Assembly: GCF_023896955.1 (NCBI RefSeq)
Contig: NZ_JAMHIW010000001.1
Location: forward strand, 744,001-808,000
Source: Micromonospora sp. RHAY321
Lineage (GTDB): Bacteria; Actinomycetota; Actinomycetes; Mycobacteriales; Micromonosporaceae
Direction: 5' to 3'
DNA: 64,000 bases
The notes beneath the pieces were generated by a model. The model did not search any database. It saw only the letters and a program-made list of their open reading frames with translations, and was not told the origin of the DNA. This document shows, piece after piece, positions 1-7,567 of this stretch (positions within the stretch are counted from its first letter, which is position 1; every line of letters starts with the position of its first letter). The translations under genes were made by a program, and so were the position numbers.

Positions 1-959
1 GCGCCGGGCCTCGGCGCCAGCACCCGGTGCAGCGGATGCTGCCGGCGGGCAGCCCAGTCCCGCGCGGCCAGCTCGAAGCCCGAGTCCATGCCGTGCTCGG
101 CGTAGCCCGACGGGGCGGACACCTCCGGCGGCTCCCACCGGGTGGCGTCCCCGCCGGCGGAGCGCAGCACCTGCCGCAGAGCGTGGCTGTCCGGGTGGAA
201 GTCCACCGGGTCCAGGCCGCTGGCCGGGCAGCCGACCTGGAAGCTGAACCCGGGGCCGTGCTCCAGCACCGGCCAGGTCCGCGCGTCGCGCACCAGCAGC
301 ACCGGGGCTCCCGGGGCCAGCCGGTCGGCCAGGAACTGCGCGTACGCCGCCGGTAGCCCCCGCCAACGGGCGGCCAGCGACACGGTCGCCCCGGTCAGCG
401 GGCCACGGCTGGCCGGGCAGTGCACCTGGCGCAGGTGCAGGTCGGCGTTGCCGGCGAGCAGCCGGGCGGCGAGGGCGCTGCCGTGCTCCAGGGCGGCCGC
501 GGGTCGGTCCACCGCGCCGTCGGTCCAGTGCACGGACATCTCGAAGCCGGCGGGCAGCCACGGCACGCCGAGGGCAACCGCGAGGTGTGCGGCCGCGCCG
601 TGCGGCGAGCCGAGCAGCACCCCGGGGTAGCGGCGACGCGGGTACTGGTCGACGAACCAGCGGGCCACCCGCGCGGAATCCACCTCGTCGACCTGGGTGA
701 CGGTGAGCGCGACCCGACCGGCGGCCCTGCTGACGGCGGCGCGGCGGACCGGCTCCGGGGCGCCGGGGAACCGCGACACCGGCCCGGCCTGCCCCAGATC
801 GGCGCAGTCCGCGCCGCGCAGTGCCCGGGCCGTGGCGGCGACCAGCACCCGGGCGGCGCTGCCCACGGCCACGACCCGGTCACCGGCCAGACCGGCGCCA
901 TCTGCCGTGAGCCCCTTGTGCACCTTGTGCACCGGCCCCACCTTGCCTCGTTCGCTCAC
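1..959 (-). CDS. Uncharacterised protein, C-terminus beyond the window edge
   Basis: I do not recognise the family. The minus-strand frame stays open from about 959 to the window edge, giving roughly 320 residues without a stop. Codon use is typical of real genes here (G/C in third position). Readable stretches include LLGSPHGAAAHLAVALGVPW, which looks like the strand-loop-helix of an alpha/beta domain, and VLLVRDARTWPVLEHGPG further on. No signal peptide or membrane segment is visible. The start is uncertain: GTG codons lie in frame at 959, 941, 932 and 923, and the frame stays open further upstream. The gene is transcribed away from the CDGSH gene, so the 960-1176 gap holds two divergent promoters. 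Confidence 0.6.
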   Translation of the reverse strand, partial: MSERGKVGPVHKVHKGLTADGAGLAGDRVVAVGSAARVLVAATARALRGADCADLGQAGPVSRFPGAPEPVRRAAVSRAAGRVALTVTQVDEVDSARVARWFVDQYPRRRYPGVLLGSPHGAAAHLAVALGVPWLPAGFEMSVHWTDGAVDRPAAALEHGSALAARLLAGNADLHLRQVHCPASRGPLTGATVSLAARWRGLPAAYAQFLADRLAPGAPVLLVRDARTWPVLEHGPGFSFQVGCPASGLDPVDFHPDSHALRQVLRSAGGDATRWEPPEVSAPSGYAEHGMDSGFELAARDWAARRQHPLHRVLAPRPG

Positions 960-1176
960 CACGCGGCCCGGCTTCCCGTCCGGATGGGGTTCAAACGGGG
1001 CATCACCCACTTGGCGGCACGATTCGCAGGTCTGCGGGGTGCGCCGGTCATCACCGGCGTTGGGCGACGATCGGCCGCGCACGGCGGGAGCGGGTCGCCG
1101 GGGGCGATCGGCCCCGCCGGACCCTGCGACGGCGGGCCGGGGTTTCGTCGGAACCAGGGCGGGCACTTCCGGGCCC

Positions 1177-1404
1177 ATGCACACCGAGGACAGCGCCGAG
1201 CCCGCCGCCACGATCACGCCGTACCAGGACGGGCCGCTGCTGGTCCGCGGCGACTTCGCCCTGGTCACGCCCGACGGCGAGCGGATCGACGCCCGCCGGG
1301 GCACGGTGGCGCTGTGCCGGTGCGGCATGTCGGCGCTCAAGCCGTTCTGCGACGGCACCCACAAGGTGGCGAACTTCCGGGCGGGCACCGCCCGGGAGGG
1401 CTGA
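1177..1404 (+). CDS. CDGSH-type iron-sulfur protein
   Basis: A 75-residue protein with the full CDGSH signature in its C-terminal half: CRCGMSALKPFCDGTH. This gives Cys47, Cys49, Cys58 and His62 as the 3Cys-1His ligands of a [2Fe-2S] cluster. Family knowledge: MitoNEET-like small proteins of this type take part in electron or cluster transfer and iron or redox homeostasis. The ATG at 1177 puts the ligands at the usual distance from the start. The gene ends 5 bp before the stop of the convergent haem-oxygenase-like gene, itself a predicted iron enzyme. That proximity suggests a shared iron or redox role (inference). Confidence 0.9.
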   Translation: MHTEDSAEPAATITPYQDGPLLVRGDFALVTPDGERIDARRGTVALCRCGMSALKPFCDGTHKVANFRAGTAREG

Positions 1405-1409
1405 CCCCG

Positions 1410-2501
1410 CTACGCCACTCCGGCCAGCGGTCCCGCGGCGGTGGACGGCAACGCCGTGGCGGGCACCGAGATGGTCCGCGGGGCGGGCGCCCGCAGGGAG
1501 CTGCGGCCGGCGGCCCAGCTGTCCAGCAGGTGCGCGGCGAACATCCGGTCCACGGCGAGCGCCGCGGCGGCGCCGAAGAGCACGTCGCCGGCCAGCGTCG
1601 GCTCGACGCGGACCAGGCCGCCGCACAGGTCGTGCGCGGCGATCTGCTCGTGCACCGCGTCGGCCTCCACATGCTCGTCGTAGAAGCGGGTCGCCACCTC
1701 GTCCAGGCCGAGACGGCGCAGCCCGTTGCCGTACCGGCGGTTGGGCAGCGAGGAGGTCATCTCGTAGGCGGCCAGGTGACCCAGCAGCGCGCCGCGCAGC
1801 CGCCGGTGCAGCCCGAACAGCGACATCAGGTTGTTGGTCGCCAACGTCACGGCGGGAACGGCGTCCAGGTGGGCGCCGTAGCCGGTGTCCAGGCCCAGCC
1901 GGTCCAGCGTGCGACGGAACAGCTCGGCGTGCATGCGGTCCAGCCGGCCGTTGCCGTACTCGTCGGTCTGGATCTCCACGAGGGCGGCCTTGGCGGGCCC
2001 GCCTAGGCGGGGCAGCGCCCAGCTGTGCGGGTCGGCTTCCCGCAGGTGGTAGACCGAGCGGTGGGCGACGAACTCACGGAACTGGGTGAGGTCGGCGTGC
2101 CGTTGCAGGGTGGCGGCCAGTGGCGGCCCGTCGTCGGCGGCGACGATCTCGGCCAGCCCCGCCGCGACGCCGCCGGACGGCACCGGCGGCGAGCCGACCA
2201 GTCGGCGCAGGGCCGCCTCGAAGGGTCGCTCGGCGCGGGCGCGCAGGGCCAGCAGCGAGGGCTGCCACTCCCAGCCCTCGTCCACCCCACGCCAGCCCCG
2301 GTAGTGCAGCTCGTAGCAGAGGAACAACGTCAGTTGCAGGTCCTCGTCGGTGAGTGGGTCGGCCGGGTCGAGATCGCCGCCGAGGCCCGCCGCAAGGTCG
2401 TGCGGCGCACGCCGCAGGGCCCTCACCAGCGCCGTGGACAGCGGGCCGCGTGGTCGCGGAAGCGGCGCGGGACCGTAGCGGCGGTCGGTGGGCTCCGGCA
2501 T
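1410..2501 (-). CDS. Iron-containing redox enzyme family protein (haem-oxygenase-like fold)
   Basis: A 363-residue, almost wholly helical protein. It matches the haem-oxygenase-like diiron oxidase/oxygenase group (Haem_oxygenas_2 type) by its spaced Glu/His helices: YELHYRGWRG near residue 65, EIQTDEYGNGRLDRMHAELF near 180, and FYDEHVEADAVHEQIA near 275. These carry the E...H...D-x3-H type ligands expected for a dinuclear iron site. The substrate is unknown. The ATG at 2501 follows a GGAGG ribosome site at about 6 nt. It is the last gene of a minus-strand set with the TPP enzyme (49-bp gap) and the Rv2629-type gene. The family is fairly sure, the reaction is not. Confidence 0.8.
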   Translation of the reverse strand: MPEPTDRRYGPAPLPRPRGPLSTALVRALRRAPHDLAAGLGGDLDPADPLTDEDLQLTLFLCYELHYRGWRGVDEGWEWQPSLLALRARAERPFEAALRRLVGSPPVPSGGVAAGLAEIVAADDGPPLAATLQRHADLTQFREFVAHRSVYHLREADPHSWALPRLGGPAKAALVEIQTDEYGNGRLDRMHAELFRRTLDRLGLDTGYGAHLDAVPAVTLATNNLMSLFGLHRRLRGALLGHLAAYEMTSSLPNRRYGNGLRRLGLDEVATRFYDEHVEADAVHEQIAAHDLCGGLVRVEPTLAGDVLFGAAAALAVDRMFAAHLLDSWAAGRSSLRAPAPRTISVPATALPSTAAGPLAGVA

Positions 2502-2550
2502 GTGACCTCCAGCGTCGTCGGGCGGCTACTGATGCCCGGACGGAGTGCGC

Positions 2551-4305
2551 CTAAACGAGGCCCTCCGCGTTCACGGTCAGCTCCACCTGCTCCCGGACCT
2601 TCCGGGCGGCGTCCCCGTTGGAGTACAGGCTCCGCAGGTCGGCGAAGGCCGGCTCCGGCGCCGCCAGCGGCACCGCGGCGTCGACCACGGCCTCCAGTAC
2701 GCACGGCCGGTCCGCGGCGAGCGCCTCGTCCCAGGCCGCGCCCACCAGCTCCGGACGGTCCACCCGGACGCCGTGCAGCCCGAGCAGCCGCGCCCAGCCG
2801 GCGTACGGCACGTCGGGACGGCGCTGGGCCGGATCGGAGGACGTCGGCCGCCCACCGCCCATGCCGGACTGGTCGCGGTTGTTGAGCACCAGCACCACCA
2901 GTCGCGGGTCCCGCCACTCCTGCCAGTGGTGCGAGACGGTGATCAGCTCGGCGAGCCCGTTGAGCTGCATGGCACCGTCGCCGACCAGCGCGATGACCGG
3001 CTGGTCGGGGGCGGCGAGCTTGGCGGCCATCGCGTACGGCAGGGCGCACCCCATCGAGCCGAGCGTCCCGCACAGCTGCGCGTTCACCCCGGGCGGCAGG
3101 ATCAGGTGCCGGGCGTACCAGTAGAGGACCGAGCCGACGTCGACCGCGACGGCGCCGACCTGCGGAACCCGGGTCGACAGCTCCTGGAGCACGAGCTGCG
3201 GGTTGACCGGATCGGCCGGCGCGGCGGCGCGGTCGGCGGCGGTGGTGCGCCACCGGTCCACCGAGCTCTCCACCGTGGCACGCCAGTTGTCGTGGGGCCG
3301 CCTGGGCAGCCGCGCCAGCAGCGCCCGCAGCGTCTCCGCGGCGTCGCCGACCAGCGGCACGTCGGCCGGGTACCGGGTGCCGATCCGCCGGCCGTCGATG
3401 TCGATCTGCACCGTGCGAGCCTGGTCGGGCATCGGGAAGTAGTCGGTCCACGGGTCGTTGGTGCCGACCATCAGCAGCGTGTCGCAGCCGCCCATCAGCT
3501 CGGCCGCGGCCGTGGTGCCGACCTCGCCGAGCACTCCGGTGTGGAAGGGCAGCCGCTCGTCGAGCACCGGCTTGCCCAGCAGAGAGGTGGCAACCCCGGC
3601 GCCGATCCGGTCGGCCAACTCGACGATCTCCCGGGCCGCGCCCCGGCCACCCTGGCCCACCAGGATCGCGGTGCGCTGGCCGCCGCCGAGCAACTGGGCG
3701 GCGGCGTCGAGGTCCACCTCGTGCGGCAGCACCCGGGCCAACGACTCGCCCGGGTTCGCCGTCATCACGCCGGCCGAGTTCCGTTCCAGGTCGGAGACCA
3801 TGGCCTCCTGCAGGTGGCGGGGCAGCACGACGCACGTCGGGTTGCGGGTCGCCGCCGCCGTGCGGAACGCCTGGTCCAGCAGCCCCGGCACCTGCTCGGG
3901 GCTGCGGGCGTACTGGACGAACTGGTTGCACACGTCGGCGAAGAGCCGGCTCAGCCCGATCTCCTGGTGCGCCCCGCCGAGCGGCCCGGAGATGTCCTCA
4001 CCGATGATCGCCACCACCGGTGTGCTGTCCAGCTTGGCGTCGTACAGGCCGTTGAGCAGCTGCACCGCGCTCGGCCCCTGGGTGGCCAGGCAGACCCCGA
4101 TGCCGCCGGTGAACTTGGCGTGCCCGGTGGCCATGAACGAGGCCGTCTCCTCGTGCCGGGCCGGGATGAACGCCGGGTCCCCGCCGGTGCGGTCGAGCGC
4201 CGCGACCAGCGGGGCGATCGCCGCACCGGGGAAACCGAAGGCGCGTGGCACACGCCAGGCCAGGAGCCGCTCCACCACCAGGTCGGCGACGCTGCGCTCA
4301 GCCAT
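2551..4305 (-). CDS. TPP-dependent enzyme, pyruvate oxidase/acetolactate synthase-like
   Basis: A 584-residue protein with the three-domain plan of the acetohydroxyacid synthase/pyruvate oxidase superfamily. The N-terminal pyrimidine-binding domain carries HEETASFMA, with Glu52 at the place of the TPP-activating glutamate. A central domain follows (about 190-330). The C-terminal domain carries the TPP/Mg motif GDGAMQLNG ending in a downstream NN. Family knowledge: such stand-alone actinobacterial proteins are usually annotated as thiamine-pyrophosphate-requiring enzyme or quinone-dependent pyruvate dehydrogenase (PoxB). No small regulatory subunit of AHAS lies nearby, so a pyruvate oxidase-like role is more likely than branched-chain synthesis. 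It overlaps the upstream gene by 8 bp, so the two are co-transcribed. Confidence 0.85.
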   Translation of the reverse strand: MAERSVADLVVERLLAWRVPRAFGFPGAAIAPLVAALDRTGGDPAFIPARHEETASFMATGHAKFTGGIGVCLATQGPSAVQLLNGLYDAKLDSTPVVAIIGEDISGPLGGAHQEIGLSRLFADVCNQFVQYARSPEQVPGLLDQAFRTAAATRNPTCVVLPRHLQEAMVSDLERNSAGVMTANPGESLARVLPHEVDLDAAAQLLGGGQRTAILVGQGGRGAAREIVELADRIGAGVATSLLGKPVLDERLPFHTGVLGEVGTTAAAELMGGCDTLLMVGTNDPWTDYFPMPDQARTVQIDIDGRRIGTRYPADVPLVGDAAETLRALLARLPRRPHDNWRATVESSVDRWRTTAADRAAAPADPVNPQLVLQELSTRVPQVGAVAVDVGSVLYWYARHLILPPGVNAQLCGTLGSMGCALPYAMAAKLAAPDQPVIALVGDGAMQLNGLAELITVSHHWQEWRDPRLVVLVLNNRDQSGMGGGRPTSSDPAQRRPDVPYAGWARLLGLHGVRVDRPELVGAAWDEALAADRPCVLEAVVDAAVPLAAPEPAFADLRSLYSNGDAARKVREQVELTVNAEGLV

Positions 4306-5422
4306 TGCCCCGCCCGGGGGTGCTGGCGTCGACGTACCGCAGCACCGCGCCGACGCCGTCGGTGAGCTCGGGCGCCTCGTCGGGGCCTAGCACGGTCATC
4401 GCCGCGTCGGTGCCGACCAGCGCCCGGACCAGCGCCGCGTCGGCGCGGACCCGCTGCGGGTCGTCCACCGACATCGCGGTCAACTGCCCCGGGTCGACGG
4501 CGATCTCGGTCGGCTCCGGGCCGATCCACAGCTCACCGTTGGCCGACGGGTCATCCACGATCAGCATGGTGTCCACCTGGTTGCGTTGCAGGGCCCCGAC
4601 GACCGCGTCGAGCCCGGCGCCCACGTCCTCCTGGACGCCGAACCTGTCCAGGGTGGCGCTGATCCGCTGGTCGGCGACCTCCGCGATGGTCTGCACGGTG
4701 AGGTCGTCCAGCAGGGTCTGGTCGGCGCCGGCGGCCCGCGACCCGGCGTCGGTACGCACCATCAGGTCCTGCCACCGTTCGGGCATCTGGGCGGCGATCA
4801 TGCCGGTGGCCCGTACGTCGCCGGCGATCACCACCACCTCCGCCCCGACCTTCTCGGCCAGCTGGACGGTCGCCGCGGTGACGTCGCCGGCGTTGTGGTG
4901 CCACGCCTCCATGGCGGCCTTCTGGTAGATGTCCTGGGACCAGCCACCGGGCTGCGGTTTGCGCAGCGGGAAGGTCTCCCGGCCGACGACGTGCGCCCGT
5001 CGCGGCACTCCTCCGGCACTGATCGCGATCGCGTCGGCGCCGGTCCGGTTGGCCAGCACCCGCACCCAGGCCACCTGTTCGCCCCGCTGGGCGAGCAGCG
5101 GCATCACGTGCGGCAGTGGCGCGTAACTGGCCAGGTCGCGCAGAGGTGGCGCGGAGAGGTACTCCGACAGCACCACCCGGCCGCGCGTGGCGAAGAGCGC
5201 CAGGCCGTAGTCCCCGGCCATCGGGTCGTGCCCACGGACCACCCGGTCCAGTGCGGCGACGGTCGCCTCGTCGGCGCCCTGGTCGGTCAGTTGACGCGCC
5301 AGTGCACGCCAGCGCAGGGCCAGCGCCGCGTGGGCGTCCTCCGTGTCGGCGGAGGCGTCCACGTACACCGAGCACCACGGCCCGGGTCGGTCGTAGAGCG
5401 GGCGCAGGAAGGACAGCTGCAT
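4298..5422 (-). CDS. Rv2629/baeRF family ribosome-associated factor (hibernation factor-like)
   Basis: A 374-residue protein with an eRF1/Pelota-like layout: a variable N-terminal domain, then a central alpha/beta region (AEVVVIAGDVRATGMIAAQM, about residues 190-210) and a C-terminal region with NQVDTMLIVDDPSANGELW. This matches the bacterial archaeo-eukaryotic release-factor family containing Mycobacterium Rv2629, often annotated as Vms1/Ankzf1-like peptidyl-tRNA hydrolase. Known of the family: Rv2629-type proteins are homologues of Balon and bind the A site of dormant ribosomes, and Rv2629 belongs to the dormancy regulon. No GGQ motif is visible. It is the first gene of the minus-strand operon with the TPP and iron enzymes, which suggests a low-energy or low-oxygen stress set (inference). 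Confidence 0.8.
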   Translation of the reverse strand: MQLSFLRPLYDRPGPWCSVYVDASADTEDAHAALALRWRALARQLTDQGADEATVAALDRVVRGHDPMAGDYGLALFATRGRVVLSEYLSAPPLRDLASYAPLPHVMPLLAQRGEQVAWVRVLANRTGADAIAISAGGVPRRAHVVGRETFPLRKPQPGGWSQDIYQKAAMEAWHHNAGDVTAATVQLAEKVGAEVVVIAGDVRATGMIAAQMPERWQDLMVRTDAGSRAAGADQTLLDDLTVQTIAEVADQRISATLDRFGVQEDVGAGLDAVVGALQRNQVDTMLIVDDPSANGELWIGPEPTEIAVDPGQLTAMSVDDPQRVRADAALVRALVGTDAAMTVLGPDEAPELTDGVGAVLRYVDASTPGRGNG

Positions 5423-5543
5423 GCTCGACCCCTTTCCAGCTCGGCCCCCCGCTTACCCGGGTCGCCCGGGATGTCACCTCGCGGCCGTGAGCCCGTGACC
5501 AGGTTTCATTCACGTCGTTCAACCGGGGACGTCGATACGATCT

Positions 5544-6113
5544 GTGAACGGAAGCGGACTCTCGGTGGTGGAGATGGACAGCGGACTCGATACCCGACGG
5601 ATCGTGCACCCGACGGAGCGGATCGTCACCGGGCGGTTGATCCGCCTGCTCGACGGCTACACCCGCGAGGTGCGCATCGGCCAGCCGGTGCTGGTCGCGG
5701 TGCTCGCCGCGGCGGCGTTCGCCCGGCTGCCCGCCCTGCTGCTGCGCTCGCTGTTCTCGGCGGGCGGCGGTGGCACGCGACGGCGCTGGAAGGAGCTGAA
5801 GCAGGGCCCGGAGTACCTGGTCACCCCGGTGCGGCTGCGCAACACCGCAGGTCAGCTCTGCGAGGTGGAGCTGCACGGCCACCTGCCGCAGAGCGCCCTG
5901 CACCCGGCGGACCACGTGCAGCTCACCCTGCGCCCGCAGCGCGACCCGGAGCTGCCACCCCGCATCGAGCGGATCGTCAACCTCACCACCGGGCAGCTGC
6001 TCACCCCGCGTACGGCGACACTCTGGTCGCACCTCGGCCCGCCGCTGCTGTTGCAGGCGGTGCTGGGTGCGCTGCTGCTCGCCGGTGTCGCGGTCGTCGC
6101 CGCGCTGACCTGA
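5544..6113 (+). CDS. Uncharacterised membrane-anchored protein
   Basis: A protein of up to 189 residues (GTG at 5544; an ATG at 5574, after GGTGGTGGAG, would give 179). I recognise no named family. A short hydrophobic stretch near residues 47-70 (VLVAVLAAAAFARLPALLL) may be membrane-associated. A soluble middle part follows (VTPVRLRNTAGQLCEVELHG), and the C-terminal helix LLQAVLGALLLAGVAVVAAL is a clear transmembrane segment ending at the stop. The gene diverges from the Rv2629-type operon, sharing the 5423-5543 promoter gap, and is followed after 47 bp by the alpha/beta hydrolase in the same direction. Confidence 0.65.
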   Translation: MNGSGLSVVEMDSGLDTRRIVHPTERIVTGRLIRLLDGYTREVRIGQPVLVAVLAAAAFARLPALLLRSLFSAGGGGTRRRWKELKQGPEYLVTPVRLRNTAGQLCEVELHGHLPQSALHPADHVQLTLRPQRDPELPPRIERIVNLTTGQLLTPRTATLWSHLGPPLLLQAVLGALLLAGVAVVAALT

Positions 6114-6160
6114 CCGGCTGCCGGGTTTCCCGGGTCGGCACGGCGGGCACCGGCACCGGC

Positions 6161-7021
6161 ATGTTTCCCGGATTCACGCTTGAGGAGATCGACGTCGGCC
6201 CGGTACGCCTGCGGGTACGGCACGGCGGGTCGGGTTCGCCGGTGGTGCTGCTGCACGGCCACCCCCGCACCCACGCCACCTGGCACCGGGTGGCACCGCT
6301 GCTCGCCGAGCGGCACACGGTCATCTGCCCCGACCTGCGCGGCTACGGCGGCTCGTCCAAGCCGGCGGAGACCGCCGACCACTCCGCGTACGCCAAGCGG
6401 GCGATGGCACGCGACGTGGTGGCGCTGCTCGACGCGCTCGGCCACCGGCGGGCCGCGGTGGTCGGCCACGACCGGGGCGCGTACGCGGCGATGCGCACCG
6501 CGCTGGACCACCCGGACCGGGTCAGTCGGCTCGGCGTGCTCGACGGGATCCCGATCGGCGTGGCCCTGGACACGTGCGACGCCCGGTTCGCCGCCCGCTG
6601 GTGGCACTGGTTCTTCCTGGGCCAGACCGACAAGCCGGCGGAACGGGTGATCAACGCGGACCCGGACGCCTGGTACGGCGGTTCCGCCGCCGAGATGGGC
6701 GAGGAAGCGTACGCGGACTACTCCCGGGCGATCCACGACCCGGCGACGGTGCACGCGATGTGCGAGGACTACCGCGCCGGCCTGGGGCCGGACCGGGCGG
6801 CCGACGACGCGGACCGCGCCGCCGGGCGGAAGATCGAGTGCCCGGTGCTGTTCGTGTGGTCCGAACGCGACGACATGGTGGAGCTGCACGGCGACCCGGC
6901 GGCAATCTGGCGGGAGTGGGCCGACGACGTGCGGGCCGCGTCGGTCGACTCGGGTCACCACATGGCCGAGGAGGCGCCGGAGGCACTGGCCGCCGTGCTC
7001 GCCGACTTCCTCGCCGACTGA
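6161..7021 (+). CDS. Alpha/beta hydrolase, fluoroacetate dehalogenase-like
   Basis: A 286-residue alpha/beta hydrolase. The oxyanion motif HGHPRTHATW is at residue 32. The nucleophile elbow GHDRG places Asp104, not Ser, as nucleophile, which is typical of haloalkane and haloacetate dehalogenases and epoxide hydrolases. The acid is Asp128 (LDGIP) and the base is His266 or His267 (SGHHMAEEAP). His149-Trp150 are present at the positions that bind fluoride in fluoroacetate dehalogenase. Arg105 is kept, but the second carboxylate-binding arginine (108 in the Burkholderia enzyme) is Tyr here. The start is the ATG at 6161. The fold and Asp-type chemistry are well supported; the substrate is uncertain. 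Confidence 0.85.
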   Translation: MFPGFTLEEIDVGPVRLRVRHGGSGSPVVLLHGHPRTHATWHRVAPLLAERHTVICPDLRGYGGSSKPAETADHSAYAKRAMARDVVALLDALGHRRAAVVGHDRGAYAAMRTALDHPDRVSRLGVLDGIPIGVALDTCDARFAARWWHWFFLGQTDKPAERVINADPDAWYGGSAAEMGEEAYADYSRAIHDPATVHAMCEDYRAGLGPDRAADDADRAAGRKIECPVLFVWSERDDMVELHGDPAAIWREWADDVRAASVDSGHHMAEEAPEALAAVLADFLAD

Positions 7022-7045
7022 CCGGTCAGCCCGACCGGTGGCGGG

Positions 7046-7390
7046 TCAGCCGACCGGGGCGGGCTCGGGCGCCGGTCGACGGTCGGTGCCGAGCATGCCC
7101 CTGCGGCGGGCCCAGCGCTCGTAGGCCAGGGTGGCGAACGGCGGCACCGCGCAGGCCAGCGCGACCACCGTGGCCAGCAGGCTCCACCGGTGCAGCCGGG
7201 CCACCGCCAGCACGAGCAGGACGTACGCGACGAACAGGCCGCCGTGGATCGGGCCGAAGATCTTGACGCCGATCTCGTTGTCCGGCGGGCCGTACTTGAC
7301 GGCCATGCCGACCAGCAGGGCCAGCCAGGAGCACGCCTCGGCGATCGCCGCCGCGACGAAGAGCCCGGTCACCTTCTCGCGCATACCCAC
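7046..7390 (-). CDS. DUF3817 family membrane protein
   Basis: A protein of 112-114 residues with three hydrophobic segments (about 8-30, 45-66 and 70-92) and a charged C-terminal tail. The pattern matches DUF3817, a small integral membrane domain common in Actinobacteria. The central IFGPIHGGLFVAYVLLVLAV stretch, with its conserved HG pair, is the clearest family mark. Function is unknown. The start is either GTG 7390 or ATG 7384. It is convergent with the alpha/beta hydrolase, 24 bp stop to stop. Confidence 0.8.
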   Translation of the reverse strand: MGMREKVTGLFVAAAIAEACSWLALLVGMAVKYGPPDNEIGVKIFGPIHGGLFVAYVLLVLAVARLHRWSLLATVVALACAVPPFATLAYERWARRRGMLGTDRRPAPEPAPVG

Positions 7391-7567
7391 GCCACCACCT
7401 CTCGGCCCGCCATGCTATCCGTGCGGGCCGGCCGCCCCCGGAGCGGACCACACGGACGCGACAGGGATCACCGGGCCCGCTGCTGGGTAGGAATAGACCA
7501 TCGGGTCTTTCCCCATCCGCCGGACACGTGCGAGGTTAGGGAGACCAGCGGTGACAGGGTGGTGACC

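Noticed and set aside
420..2006. A 528-codon plus-strand open frame across the CDGSH gene and the haem-oxygenase-like gene
   Set aside because: It is the high-GC shadow of real genes; the product is Arg/Gly/His-rich with no family pattern, while the other strand encodes a clear iron-enzyme family protein.
2551..4305. Assignment of the TPP enzyme as acetolactate synthase IlvB
   Set aside because: No ilvN or ilvC follows and the operon partners are stress or redox genes, so a pyruvate oxidase-like role is more likely.
2423..4365. Open frames of 502 and 606 codons covering the TPP enzyme gene in other frames
   Set aside because: The TPP-binding motifs and catalytic Glu lie only in the 2551-4305 minus-strand frame; the others are compositionally biased shadows.
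5510..5545. Possible DosR-type box (CGGGGAC) upstream of the Rv2629-like operon
   Set aside because: Only a half-site is visible, with no matching second half, so it is not better than chance in GC-rich DNA.
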